Positions 43,354 through 52,262 are shown, numbered from the stretch's first letter. The stretch is 64,000 bases of DNA from AG25 sp035517615 (GCA_035517615.1 DATIYM010000060.1:22578-86577); one strand, 5' to 3'. Notes: generated from the sequence alone by a model not told the origin. Numbers and translations: made by a program.

Positions 43354-44097
43354 ATGAACTGGTGGCTTCCACCTCAAGCCTCGAATTTTGCGCCGCGGAT
43401 CGACGGGATGTTCACGGCGATTCTGATCATCACCGCGATCCCGTTCTTCCTGGTGGAGATCGGCGTGATCTGGTTCGTGTTCAAGTACAGGGGCCGCCCC
43501 GGGCAGAAGGGGCACTACACGCACGGCAACACGCGGCTCGAGATGATCTGGACGGCCATTCCCGCCGTGACCATGGTCGCGCTCGGCCTCATCTCGAACA
43601 GCTTCTGGGTGCAGATCAAGGGACGCAACAGCGTCCCGGCCGACGCCTATCCCGTCGGCGTCCATGCCAAGCAGTTCGAGTGGTGGGTCACCCTGCCCGG
43701 TCCCGATGGCAAGCTCGGGCGCACGGTGGATTCACTCATTTCCAAGGCGAACCCGACGGGCCTCGATACCACCGACGCGGACGCCAAAGACGACATCGTC
43801 ATCCGCAATCAGCTGCATCTGCCGGCGGGACGCCCCATCGTGGCGTACCTCACCGCCGAGGATGTGATTCACTCGTTTTACGTTCCGGAGTTCCGGGTGC
43901 GTCAGGACATCGTGCCCGGGTTGCACATCAAGGCGTGGTTCGTGGCTACCGTGCCGGGGAAGTATGAAATCGGTTGCTCGCAGCTGTGCGGCCTCGGCCA
44001 TTACAAGATGCGGGCCCAAGTGACCGTCCACACTCAAGCGGATTTCGATGCCTGGGCGAAAGAGCACGCGCCTCAGCCGCAGGCAGGGGGGGAATAG
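43354..44097 (+). CDS. coxB: Cytochrome c oxidase subunit II
   Basis: Carries the CuA centre that accepts electrons from cytochrome c. Of 247 residues, two N-terminal membrane hairpin segments (about 18-40 and 62-82) are followed by the periplasmic domain. CuA ligands are intact: IHSFYVPEF and G-C-S-Q-L-C-G-L-G-H-Y-K-M. There is no fused cytochrome c domain, so a separate cytochrome or cupredoxin must donate; the genes just upstream supply candidates. Confidence 0.94.
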   Translation: MNWWLPPQASNFAPRIDGMFTAILIITAIPFFLVEIGVIWFVFKYRGRPGQKGHYTHGNTRLEMIWTAIPAVTMVALGLISNSFWVQIKGRNSVPADAYPVGVHAKQFEWWVTLPGPDGKLGRTVDSLISKANPTGLDTTDADAKDDIVIRNQLHLPAGRPIVAYLTAEDVIHSFYVPEFRVRQDIVPGLHIKAWFVATVPGKYEIGCSQLCGLGHYKMRAQVTVHTQADFDAWAKEHAPQPQAGGE

Positions 44098-44102
44098 GAG
44101 TC

Positions 44103-45866
44103 ATGACGACCGTAGCCGCGTCACCGCATACCGGTCACGCCCATCACGACGACCGGAGCTTCGTCAGCAAGTACATCTTCTCGACCGACCACAAGATCAT
44201 CGGGATTCAGTTCCTGTTCCTGAGTCTCTTCTTCTTGCTGGTCGGTGGCATCCTCGCGATGCAGATCCGCTGGCAGTTGGGTTTCCCCGGGAAGCCGATG
44301 CCGGGCGGCGGGATCCTGCCCCAGACGATGGCCCCGGGCGGCGTGATCCTGCCCGAGTACTACCTGCAGCTCGTGACAATGCACGGCACGTTCATGGTGT
44401 TCTTCGCCATCATGCTGCTGCTCGTCGGCGTGTACGCCAACTTCATCATTCCGTTGAAGCTCGGCGCGCACGACATGGCCTTCCCGCGCATCAATATGGC
44501 GTCGTTCTGGTCGGCGTTCGTCTCGGGCATTCTGATGCTCTCGAGTCTGTTCGTCGCCGACGGCGCGCCCCGCGCCGGATGGACGATGTACGTCCCGTTG
44601 TCGGCGCGGCATGACTACTCCGGCGTGGGATTCGGCCAGGAGCTGTGGTCGATCTCGATCATCTTCTTCGGCCTGTCGTCCGTGCTCGGCTCGCTCAACT
44701 ACATCACGACGGTGATCAACAACCGGGCGCCGGGAATGACCTGGTTCCGCATGCCGCTCTCGGTATGGGCGCTGTTCATCACGGCGGTGCTGGGCCTGCT
44801 CGCGGTCCCAGTGCTCGCCGGTGCCGCGATCATGTTGTTGTTCGAGCAGGTCCTGGGTACGCACTTCTTCGATCCGTCGGCCGGCGGCCAGGTGCTCCTG
44901 TGGCAGCATCTGTTCTGGTTCTTCGGGCATCCCGAGGTGTACATCCTGATTCTCCCCGCGATGGGTCTCGTGTCCGAGCTCATCGCCAACGGGAGCCGCA
45001 AGCCGATCTTCGGCTATCACTCGATGGTGTTCGCCATCGTGGGTATCGCGTTCCTGTCGTGGATCGTGTGGGGCCACCACATGTTCGTCTCCGGCATGAA
45101 CCCGACGCTGGGCTCGTCGTTCATGGTGACCACGCTGCTCATCGCGGTGCCGACGGCCATCAAGGTGTTCAACTGGCTGTCGACCATGTGGCGCGGCAAT
45201 CTGCGGTTCCATACGCCCATGCTCCACGCCATCGGGTTCGTGACCATGTTCACGATCGGCGGCCTGTCTGGCATCTTCATGGCCGCGACGCCGCTGGACA
45301 TGTTCATCCACGACACGTACTTCATCGTGGCGCATATCCATTACGTGCTGTTCGGCGGGTCGCTGTTCGCGATTTTCGGGTCGATCGTCTTCTGGTTCCC
45401 GAAGATGTTCGGCCGCATGATGAACGAAGCGTGGGGCAAGGTGCACTTCTGGCTCACGTTCATCTTTTTCAACACAACCTTCTTCCCGATGCACATGATC
45501 GGGATGGCCGGCCACATGCGGCGGCTGTACGATCCGACCATCTACGAATTCCTCAGGCCCGTGCAGCCCCTGAACGTGTTCATCTCGGTGAACGCATTCC
45601 TGTTGTTCGCGGTGCAGATCATCTTCTTCGTCAACTTCTGGTGGAGCCTGTTCAAGGGCGAGAAGGCGTCGCAGAACCCGTGGGAGGACAACGGGCTCGA
45701 GTGGACGCTCCCGAACCCCGCACCGCACGGCAATTGGGAGACGCCGCCCACCGTGTACCGCGGCCCCTACGAGTTCAGCGCGCCGGGCGTAACGGAAGAC
45801 TACCTGCCGCAGAACCGCAAACTGCCTACGGACCGCGAGCCGGCGCTGTCGCCGGCCGGCCACTGA
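44103..45866 (+). CDS. coxA: Cytochrome c oxidase subunit I
   Basis: The heme-copper catalytic subunit (587 residues, about 12 membrane segments). ATG 44103 lies 5 bases after the coxB stop. A-family marks are present: W-F-F-G-H-P-E-V-Y-I (CuB His, D-channel Glu and cross-linked Tyr), WGHHMF (CuB ligands) and DTYFIVAHIHYVL (heme ligands). It ends with a soluble tail. Confidence 0.96.
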   Translation: MTTVAASPHTGHAHHDDRSFVSKYIFSTDHKIIGIQFLFLSLFFLLVGGILAMQIRWQLGFPGKPMPGGGILPQTMAPGGVILPEYYLQLVTMHGTFMVFFAIMLLLVGVYANFIIPLKLGAHDMAFPRINMASFWSAFVSGILMLSSLFVADGAPRAGWTMYVPLSARHDYSGVGFGQELWSISIIFFGLSSVLGSLNYITTVINNRAPGMTWFRMPLSVWALFITAVLGLLAVPVLAGAAIMLLFEQVLGTHFFDPSAGGQVLLWQHLFWFFGHPEVYILILPAMGLVSELIANGSRKPIFGYHSMVFAIVGIAFLSWIVWGHHMFVSGMNPTLGSSFMVTTLLIAVPTAIKVFNWLSTMWRGNLRFHTPMLHAIGFVTMFTIGGLSGIFMAATPLDMFIHDTYFIVAHIHYVLFGGSLFAIFGSIVFWFPKMFGRMMNEAWGKVHFWLTFIFFNTTFFPMHMIGMAGHMRRLYDPTIYEFLRPVQPLNVFISVNAFLLFAVQIIFFVNFWWSLFKGEKASQNPWEDNGLEWTLPNPAPHGNWETPPTVYRGPYEFSAPGVTEDYLPQNRKLPTDREPALSPAGH

Positions 45867-45885
45867 CCGGGAAAGGGACGAACTG

Positions 45886-46569
45886 ATGAGTCACTCAATG
45901 GCAGTGGGGCACGGCGGGCCGATGGACCCGCCGTTCCCGGCGGAACGCGGGGTCGATGTCTACAACAAGAAGCTCGGGATGTGGGTGTTCCTGGCGTCGG
46001 AAGTGATGTTCTTCGCCGCCTTGATCGGCTCCTACGTCATCCTGCGCTTCGGAGCCCCGGGCGAATGGGCGAAACCCGGAGTCGTGCTGAACATCAAGAT
46101 CACGGCGTTCAACACGTTCCTGCTGATCTGCTCGTCGGTGTCGATGGTGAAAGCGTATGCCGCGGTCTCGGACGGCGACATCGGGAAAATGCGGTTTTGG
46201 CTCCTGATGACCATTCTCGGCGGCGCCTGTTTCGTGGGCATTCAGGTGTTCGAATACATCCACCTGGTCGAGCGTGGGTTCGTCCCCGCGGGCGTCCGGG
46301 AAGGCAGCGAGCTCGCCGAAATGGTGGCTAAGGGGGAGCTCCCCGGCGCCACGATGGGCCTGTACGGCTCGACGTTCTTTACGATGACGGGATTCCACGG
46401 ATTCCACGTGACGTGCGGCGTGATCTCAATGCTGTTTCTGTATCTGACGAAAGCGCTGCCCGGGAAGTACACGCAGCAGGATCACGCCGGGATCGAAGTG
46501 GTCGGTCTCTACTGGCACTTCGTCGACCTGGTGTGGATCATCCTGTTCACTATCGTCTACCTGATCTGA
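45886..46569 (+). CDS. coxC: Cytochrome c oxidase subunit III
   Basis: A 227-residue membrane subunit without metal centres. It shows GMWVFLASEVMFFAALIGSY, TGFHGFHVTCG and YWHFVDLVWIILFTIVYL, all standard for subunit III, which stabilises the proton-pumping core. Part of the cox operon. Confidence 0.95.
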   Translation: MSHSMAVGHGGPMDPPFPAERGVDVYNKKLGMWVFLASEVMFFAALIGSYVILRFGAPGEWAKPGVVLNIKITAFNTFLLICSSVSMVKAYAAVSDGDIGKMRFWLLMTILGGACFVGIQVFEYIHLVERGFVPAGVREGSELAEMVAKGELPGATMGLYGSTFFTMTGFHGFHVTCGVISMLFLYLTKALPGKYTQQDHAGIEVVGLYWHFVDLVWIILFTIVYLI

Positions 46570-46576
46570 GGGGCTC

Positions 46577-46861
46577 ATGGCGACGACCACGCACAAGCAT
46601 CCGCCGTATATCATGATCTGGATCTACCTCGCCGTGCTCACCGCGCTCGAGCTCGGGCTCGCCTTTGAGTTCGCCCGGAACTGGACCTTTGGGTTGAAGC
46701 TGACGCTGCTCATGATCCTCGCGATCTGGAAAGCGCTGCTCGTGGCGCTGTACTTCATGCATCTCAAGTTCGAGAAGTGGAATTTGCGGCTCGTCGCGCT
46801 CTTCCCGCTTCCGTTGGTGCTGATTCTCCTGGCGGCCGGCATGTCGGAGCACATCTGGTAG
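46577..46861 (+). CDS. coxD: Cytochrome c oxidase subunit IV-like protein
   Basis: A 94-residue protein with three hydrophobic segments and the motif ALYFMHLKFEKW typical of prokaryotic subunit IV (CtaF/CyoD-like). It supports oxidase assembly. Its 3' end overlaps the start of ctaB. Confidence 0.85.
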   Translation: MATTTHKHPPYIMIWIYLAVLTALELGLAFEFARNWTFGLKLTLLMILAIWKALLVALYFMHLKFEKWNLRLVALFPLPLVLILLAAGMSEHIW

Positions 46862-47706
46862 CGTTTCTCGAGCTGACCAAGCCTCGCATCACGCAGCTGG
46901 TGCTGCTGACCGCCGCCGCCGGGTTCTACCTGGGCGGCGGCGGCACGGTCGACCTCCGCCTTCTGTTCGCGACGCTCCTCGGGACGGCCTTGGTGGCGGC
47001 CGGCACGAATGCGTTCAACCAGGTACGGGAACGCGACGCCGACGCCCGCATGCATCGGACGCGTAAACGGCCGCTCCCATCGGGCCGCATTTCCCCGCGG
47101 GCGGCGGCGCTGTTTGCCGGGCTGATCTCGACTGCCGGCGTGGTGTACCTGGCGCTGGCGGTGAACTACCTGACGGCGGGGCTCGCGGCGCTGACGCTCG
47201 CGAGCTACGTGCTGTTGTATACGCCGCTCAAGCGTACCACTACGCTCAATACCCTGATCGGCGCGGTTCCCGGAGCGTTGCCGATCGTGGGCGGCTGGAC
47301 CGCCGCCGGCGGCCAGCTCGGCGTTGCGGTGTGGGCGCTGTTCTGGATCCTGTTCCTGTGGCAGCTACCGCACTTCCTCGCGCTGTCGTGGATCTACCGC
47401 GAGGACTACCGGCGCGGCGGCTTCGCAATGCTGGCGGTGCGGGATACGGACGGCTCGCGCACGGGCTGGGTGGCGTTGCTGTACGCGCTCACCCTCCTGC
47501 CGGTGAGCCTGCTCCCCACGCTGCTCGGGATCACGGGGAAGATGTATTTCTATGGCGCCCTCGCGCTCGGCCTCGCATACGTCGCCGCCTCGGCGCTGAT
47601 GACGCTCGCGGCCACGACGCCACGGGCCTGGCGCGTGTTTCTGGCCTCGGTCATTTACCTGCCGGCACTGCTCACACTGATGGTGCTCGACAAAGTCCAC
47701 GTGTAA
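46855..47706 (+). CDS. ctaB: Heme O synthase (protoheme IX farnesyltransferase)
   Basis: Attaches a farnesyl group to heme b for heme O/A of the oxidase. UbiA-type prenyltransferase with the Asp-rich motif NAFNQVRERDADARMHRT and the second motif YREDYRRGG; about nine membrane segments. Homology starts at FLELTKPRI. The in-frame GTG at 46777 would put 85 bases inside coxD and give a non-homologous N-terminus. CTG 46855, 5 bases after GGAG and overlapping the coxD stop by 7 bases, fits better. Confidence 0.88.
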   Translation: MVAFLELTKPRITQLVLLTAAAGFYLGGGGTVDLRLLFATLLGTALVAAGTNAFNQVRERDADARMHRTRKRPLPSGRISPRAAALFAGLISTAGVVYLALAVNYLTAGLAALTLASYVLLYTPLKRTTTLNTLIGAVPGALPIVGGWTAAGGQLGVAVWALFWILFLWQLPHFLALSWIYREDYRRGGFAMLAVRDTDGSRTGWVALLYALTLLPVSLLPTLLGITGKMYFYGALALGLAYVAASALMTLAATTPRAWRVFLASVIYLPALLTLMVLDKVHV

Positions 47707-47714
47707 GGATTCTC

Positions 47715-47903
47715 GTGATTCCGTTTCACCGGCTTCTGATTTCCACCGCGATTGTGTTCTGCGCTGTCTTTGCCATCTGGTGCGGGTTTGATTACCAGCA
47801 GAGTCGGAGTGGGGGAACGCTCGCGGTGGGGATCGTCTTCGCCGCCGCCGCCGCCGCTCTGGGGTACTATCTGCGCCACCTCAACCGGTTCCTGGGCCGA
47901 TGA
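47715..47903 (+). CDS. Small two-helix membrane protein
   Basis: A 62-residue protein starting at GTG 47715, with AGGA upstream. Two hydrophobic segments (about 7-24 and 35-51) and a basic C-terminus (YYLRHLNRFLGR). Its stop overlaps the next start by 4 bases. Unknown; its place between ctaB and chdC suggests a role in oxidase or heme-enzyme assembly. Confidence 0.65.
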   Translation: MIPFHRLLISTAIVFCAVFAIWCGFDYQQSRSGGTLAVGIVFAAAAAALGYYLRHLNRFLGR

Positions 47904-48112
47904 TCGCAACGCTGCTACAGGGGATGGACATGGGCGGTCCAGCCGGCAGGCTCGAGCATGCCTACTTCTGGGTGGCGGTCATGATCGCCATTGTGCCGGT
48001 GATCGTGTTCGGTACGATCGGGTATCTCGTTGCCCGCGGGTACTTTCGCGCGCAGCGCCAGGCTCGCGGCGCCGCTCCCCGAGAGCGGATCCGCATTAAA
48101 TTGGCTCCATGA
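47900..48112 (+). CDS. Small single-pass membrane protein
   Basis: A 70-residue protein: Met/Gly-rich N-terminus, one membrane segment (about 24-44), then a basic tail (YFRAQRQARG). It overlaps both neighbours by 4 bases (ATGA), so its translation is coupled to that of the ChdC-Rieske gene. No family recognised. Confidence 0.65.
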   Translation: MIATLLQGMDMGGPAGRLEHAYFWVAVMIAIVPVIVFGTIGYLVARGYFRAQRQARGAAPRERIRIKLAP

Positions 48113-49185
48113 CACACGCTCCCGAACGCCGGCAAGTCGTCCGGTTTGCCTTCTTCAAGCTCGATCCGGCCTGGCGCCGGCTCTCGAGTGAACGGCAGTC
48201 GTCCGCGAAAATCGAGTTCGGTGAAACCATCGAGGGGTACAACGGCAAGCTCTTGCTCCGGCCGTACGGACTCGTCGGCATCCGCGGTGACTGCGACTTC
48301 CTCTTGTGGCAGGTCGCGGAGAATCTCGACGCGCTGGTCGATTTGCAGACGGCCTTGAACCGCACCGATCTGGGCGCGTATCTCTCCGCGCCGTATAGCT
48401 ATCTCGCGATGACGCGGCGTTCGATCTACGAGTTTCCCGAGGATCCGAGCCAGCCCTCGCGCCTCGTGATCCGTCCGAGCGACGCGCGCTACCTGTTCGT
48501 CTATCCGTTCATCAAGACCCGGCCCTGGTACATGCTGCCCAAGCCCGAGCGACAGGTGATGATGGACGAGCACGTGCGGATCGGCCGCAAGTACCCCACG
48601 ATCCGGCTCAACACCACCTACTCGTACGGACTCGACGACCAGGAATTCATCGTGGCGTTCGAGGGCGACAGCCCCGGCGATTTCCTCGATCTGGTGATGG
48701 AGCTGCGCGAGAGCAAGGCGTCATCCTACACGCTCAAGGACACCCCCACGTTCACCTGCGTGCAGATGTCGCTGTGGGACATGCTCGATACGCTTGGTGG
48801 CGCTGGATCCGCTCAGGCCATTTCCCGGCGACCCGCGCGTGCGGACGGATTTACCCCGGCCGCGTCGCTCGCCGATCTGCCGCCGGGCTCGAGCAAACGG
48901 GTGTACGCCGCGGGCGAAGCCGTGGCGCTGTTCAACGTGAACGGAAGCATCTACGCCATCACGAACCGCTGCAGCCATGCCCGCGCTTCGCTCTCCGAGG
49001 GCAGCGTCGATCCCGCGCGCTGCGCGGTGACGTGCCCGTGGCATGCCGGCATTTTCTCTCTCGAAACGGGGCAGGTTCTGGGCGGCCCGCCTGTACTCCC
49101 GGTGAACACCTACCGGGTGAAGCTCGAAGGCGACACGATCCTCATCGCTCCCGCCGAGGCCCGCGAAGCATCGGTTGCCGGCTGA
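48109..49185 (+). CDS. chdC: Coproheme decarboxylase ChdC (HemQ) fused to a C-terminal Rieske domain
   Basis: Decarboxylates coproheme III to heme b in the coproporphyrin-dependent pathway. Residues 1-235 form the chlorite-dismutase-like fold, with the proximal His candidate at 155 (DEHVRIGRKYP) and KTRPWYMLPKPER as the active-site segment. Residues about 250-350 are a Rieske-type domain with Cys 288/His 290 and Cys 309/His 312 as the [2Fe-2S] ligands. The two domains are in one uninterrupted frame. HemE and HemH follow directly, supporting the heme assignment. Confidence 0.85.
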   Translation: MTHAPERRQVVRFAFFKLDPAWRRLSSERQSSAKIEFGETIEGYNGKLLLRPYGLVGIRGDCDFLLWQVAENLDALVDLQTALNRTDLGAYLSAPYSYLAMTRRSIYEFPEDPSQPSRLVIRPSDARYLFVYPFIKTRPWYMLPKPERQVMMDEHVRIGRKYPTIRLNTTYSYGLDDQEFIVAFEGDSPGDFLDLVMELRESKASSYTLKDTPTFTCVQMSLWDMLDTLGGAGSAQAISRRPARADGFTPAASLADLPPGSSKRVYAAGEAVALFNVNGSIYAITNRCSHARASLSEGSVDPARCAVTCPWHAGIFSLETGQVLGGPPVLPVNTYRVKLEGDTILIAPAEAREASVAG

Positions 49186-50200
49186 CAATCGCTTTCTGAA
49201 GGCGTGCCGCCGCGAGCCGACCGACACCACGCCGGTCTGGTTCATGCGGCAAGCCGGCCGTTACATGCCCGAATACCGGGCGCTCAGGCAGCAGCATTCG
49301 ATTCTCGAGCTGTGCCACACCCCCGAGCTCGCCGCGGAAGTCACCCTCCAGCCCATCAAGCGGCTGGGCGTAGACGCGGCGATTCTCTTCGCGGACATTC
49401 TCTTGCCGTTCGAGCCCTTGGGACTGGGCCTGTCGTTTCAGGCCGGCGAAGGTCCCCACATCGCGAAACCGATTCGGAGCGCGTCCGACGTGAGCGCGCT
49501 GCCGCCCGTCGACCCCGAGGATGCCCTCGGCTACGTGCTCGAGTCGGTTCGGCTCGCGGTCCGGGCGCTGCCCGCCAGCATTCCGCTGATCGGTTTCGCG
49601 GGCGCCCCGTTCACACTCGCGAGCTATGCCATCGAGGGTGGGGCGACGCGGAGCTTCATGGTCACGAAACAGTTCATGTACACCGAGCCCGATGCCTGGC
49701 ACGGGCTCATGGGGCGCCTGGCGGAGCTGGTCGGGGCCTATCTGGCCGCCCAGGCCCGCGCGGGCGCAAGCGCGCTGCAGCTGTTCGACAGCTGGGTTGG
49801 CTGCCTCGCGCCGGACGATTACCGCGAGTACGTCGAGCCACACAGCCGCCGCGCGCTCGCGCTGGCGCGCGACGCTCGAGTCCCCGTGATCCATTTCGGC
49901 ACCGACACGGCGGGATTTCTCGAGGATTTCGCGGCTGCGGGAGGTGACGTGATCGGGGTGGACTGGCGCGTGCCCCTCGATCGCGCCTGGGATCGCATCG
50001 GCGCGGACCGCGCGATCCAGGGAAATCTCGATCCCACGCTGCTGCTCGCGCCTCTCGATACCCTTGAAGCACGCGTCAAAGACGTGCTGGTGCGCGCCGG
50101 CGGCAGGCCGGGACACATTTTCAACCTGGGGCACGGCGTGCTGCAGCAGACGCCCGTCGAAGCGCTCCAGCGCGTGGTGGAGGTGGTGCATGGCTGCTAA
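49175..50200 (+). CDS. hemE: Uroporphyrinogen III decarboxylase
   Basis: Makes coproporphyrinogen III. 341 residues from TTG 49175, which overlaps chdC by 11 bases. Homology starts within a few residues (NRFLKACRREPTDTTPVWFMRQAGRYMPEY), so TTG is a good choice. Other marks: FADILLPFEPLGLGLSF, FAGAPFTLASY and the C-terminal GHGVLQQTPVE. Confidence 0.95.
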   Translation: MPADNRFLKACRREPTDTTPVWFMRQAGRYMPEYRALRQQHSILELCHTPELAAEVTLQPIKRLGVDAAILFADILLPFEPLGLGLSFQAGEGPHIAKPIRSASDVSALPPVDPEDALGYVLESVRLAVRALPASIPLIGFAGAPFTLASYAIEGGATRSFMVTKQFMYTEPDAWHGLMGRLAELVGAYLAAQARAGASALQLFDSWVGCLAPDDYREYVEPHSRRALALARDARVPVIHFGTDTAGFLEDFAAAGGDVIGVDWRVPLDRAWDRIGADRAIQGNLDPTLLLAPLDTLEARVKDVLVRAGGRPGHIFNLGHGVLQQTPVEALQRVVEVVHGC

Positions 50201-51110
50201 ACCAATTGCGGTGCTGCTGATGGCGTACGGCGGCCCGAACAACCTCGACGAGGTCGAGCCATATTTGCTCGACGTACGCGGAGGGCGACCGACGCGCCCC
50301 GAGCTCGTTGCCGAAATCCGGGAGCGCTACGCGTTGATCGGCGGCAAGTCGCCGTTGAAAGAGCTGACGGAGGCCCAGGCGAAGGGCCTGGGGAGCGCGC
50401 TCGGTCCCGACTTCCGCACGTATGTGGGGATGCGCCACTGGCATCCATACATCAAGGAAACGGTCGATCGCGTCGCCCGTGAGGGACTGACCCGCATCCT
50501 CGGCATCGTGATGGCACCACACTTTTCCGAGATGTCGGTTGGCGCGTACGAGAAAAAGCTGCTGGATGCGACGGAAGGTCGTGTCGAAACCCTGATCGTG
50601 CGTCGCTGGGGCGATCACCCGAAATTCATCGCGGCCGTCACGATGCGGGTGCGCCAGGCGCTCACGCAGTTCCGCCCCGACGAGAAGGTCCAGGTGTTGT
50701 TCACCGCGCACAGTCTCCCCGAACGCATCCTCAAGAACGGCGACCCCTATCCCGATGAGCTGAAGCAGAGCGCCGCCGCGGTCGCGAACAGCGTGGGGTT
50801 GAAGGAATGGCATTTCGCGTTTCAGAGCGCGGGTGCCACGCCCGAGCCATGGCTCGGCCCCGAGGCCGGCGAAACGATGAAGCGCCTCGCCGGCGCGGGG
50901 CACCGAGCATTTCTCATCGTCCCGATCGGCTTCGTGTGCGATCACGTCGAGATTCTCTACGACGTGGACGTGGTGTATCAGGGGCTCGCCAGGGAGCTGG
51001 GCGTTCACCTCGAGCGCACCGTGTCCTTGAACGCCGACCCGTCGCTGATCGCCGTGCTCGAAGATCTCGTCCGCACGAGTGTGGCAGAGCGAGGCTGGGT
51101 CCAAGCGTGA
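50190..51110 (+). CDS. hemH: Ferrochelatase (coproporphyrin ferrochelatase in this pathway)
   Basis: Inserts iron into the porphyrin. 306 residues from ATG 50190, overlapping hemE by 11 bases. MAYGGPNNLDEVEPYL starts it; the catalytic His is in APHFSEMSVGAY and the Glu in CDHVEILYD. With chdC adjacent, the physiological substrate is probably coproporphyrin III (CpfC role). The stop overlaps the next GTG. Confidence 0.93.
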   Translation: MAAKPIAVLLMAYGGPNNLDEVEPYLLDVRGGRPTRPELVAEIRERYALIGGKSPLKELTEAQAKGLGSALGPDFRTYVGMRHWHPYIKETVDRVAREGLTRILGIVMAPHFSEMSVGAYEKKLLDATEGRVETLIVRRWGDHPKFIAAVTMRVRQALTQFRPDEKVQVLFTAHSLPERILKNGDPYPDELKQSAAAVANSVGLKEWHFAFQSAGATPEPWLGPEAGETMKRLAGAGHRAFLIVPIGFVCDHVEILYDVDVVYQGLARELGVHLERTVSLNADPSLIAVLEDLVRTSVAERGWVQA

Positions 51111-52165
51111 GCCGAGTGGCCGTGATCGGCGCCGGCCTCACGGGGCTGGCGGCAGGGTGGGAACTGGTGCGTGCGGGCGTCGAGACGTTCGTGCTCGAGA
51201 GCGAGCAGCGCGCCGGTGGCGTGATCGTCACCGAACGGCGCGGCGGCTACATCGTCGAGGGTGGGCCCGACGGATTTCTCGCGGCGGAAACGGATCTGCC
51301 GGAGTTGGCAGGTGAGCTCGGGATCGAGCACAAGCTGGTGAGCCAGCTCGCAAAGGGCTCGTCGCTGTGGACCGGTGTGTGCCTCGAGCCGCTCGAGGAA
51401 GGTCGGGCGGCAACATTGCTCGGCATCCAGGAGCCGCTTCAGGAAGACCTGAGCAAAGGCTTCAAGAGTTTCGCCGGCGGTATGGCCGATTTGGTCGAGG
51501 CGCTCGCGGAGCGCCTCGGGTCGCGTGTCGCCCTCGCGACGAGCGTGGCCGGACTTTCGCGAACCAGTCGCGGCTACCGGCTCTCCCTGGCCGGTGGCAA
51601 TACGCTGGAAGTCGACGGCGTCGTCGCGGCGGTGCCGGCCTGGGTGACTGCGCATTTGCTCGCCGAGCTCGGCGTGTCGGCGGCGCGTGAGCTGGAAGAC
51701 GTGCTGTACTATCCCAGCCTCACGGTGTCGTTGGCGTATCGTGCGGAGCAGGTCACGGCCGAGCTCAAGGGGACGGGATTTGTCGTCAGCGGCGCGGCCG
51801 AAGGGCTCGGGCTCCGGGCGTGCACCTACGCCTCACTCAAGTATCCCGGCCGCTCTCCCAAGGGCCACCTGCTGTTTCGCGCGTTTCTCGCCCCGGCGTC
51901 GGAGGACCCGCCAACGGTCGCACACGCGGAGCTGGCGCGCATTCTCGGCATCAACGGCGCGCCGCTCTGGCATCGCGTGTTTCACTGGGTGCGCGGTTTG
52001 CCGCGCTACCGCCCGCAGCACGCGGCGCGAGTGGCGGAGATCAGGGAACGGCTCTCGCGCATGGCGCCGCTCGCGGTTTCCGGCGCCGGCATCGATCGGG
52101 CCGGGGTCTCTGCATGCGGGAGATCCGGCCGGGCTGCAGCCCGCACCGTTCTCGAGCGGCTCTAA
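51107..52165 (+). CDS. hemY: Protoporphyrinogen/coproporphyrinogen oxidase, shortened
   Basis: An FAD enzyme oxidising the porphyrinogen. GTG 51107 overlaps the hemH stop. The FAD site AVIGAGLTGLAAGWEL and GGYIVEGGPDGFL are normal, as is the late part (FVVSGAAEGLGLRACTY; FHWVRGLPRYRPQH). It has only 352 residues, against about 450-470 for the family. The middle section between PLEEG (about 105) and KSFAGGM (about 125) lacks roughly 100 residues of the substrate-binding domain. The frame is open and codon use is unchanged, so this may be a natural short form or a decayed enzyme. Confidence 0.8.
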   Translation: MSRVAVIGAGLTGLAAGWELVRAGVETFVLESEQRAGGVIVTERRGGYIVEGGPDGFLAAETDLPELAGELGIEHKLVSQLAKGSSLWTGVCLEPLEEGRAATLLGIQEPLQEDLSKGFKSFAGGMADLVEALAERLGSRVALATSVAGLSRTSRGYRLSLAGGNTLEVDGVVAAVPAWVTAHLLAELGVSAARELEDVLYYPSLTVSLAYRAEQVTAELKGTGFVVSGAAEGLGLRACTYASLKYPGRSPKGHLLFRAFLAPASEDPPTVAHAELARILGINGAPLWHRVFHWVRGLPRYRPQHAARVAEIRERLSRMAPLAVSGAGIDRAGVSACGRSGRAAARTVLERL

Positions 52166-52195
52166 GCGGACCGATCGGACGCTTCTGAAAGAACA

Positions 52196-52227
52196 GCGGG
52201 AAGCGTCAGAGCACCAACGCTTCCCGC
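52196..52227. terminator. Hairpin between convergent hemY and tkt
   Basis: GCGGGAAGCGT (52196-52206) and ACGCTTCCCGC (52217-52227) form an 11-base-pair stem with a 10-base loop in the 97-base convergent gap. No U-tract follows on either strand, so termination is uncertain. Confidence 0.45.
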
Positions 52228-52252
52228 TTCCCGCTTCCCGCTTCCCGCTTCC
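52218..52252. repeat. Five tandem CGCTTCC heptamers
   Basis: Five exact head-to-tail copies of a 7-base unit (GGAAGCG on the other strand), followed by a partial copy, just after the tkt stop. The first unit is also the right arm of the hairpin at 52196-52227, so the array may have grown from that arm by slippage. Confidence 0.9.
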
Positions 52253-52262
52253 CGCTCCTGCC

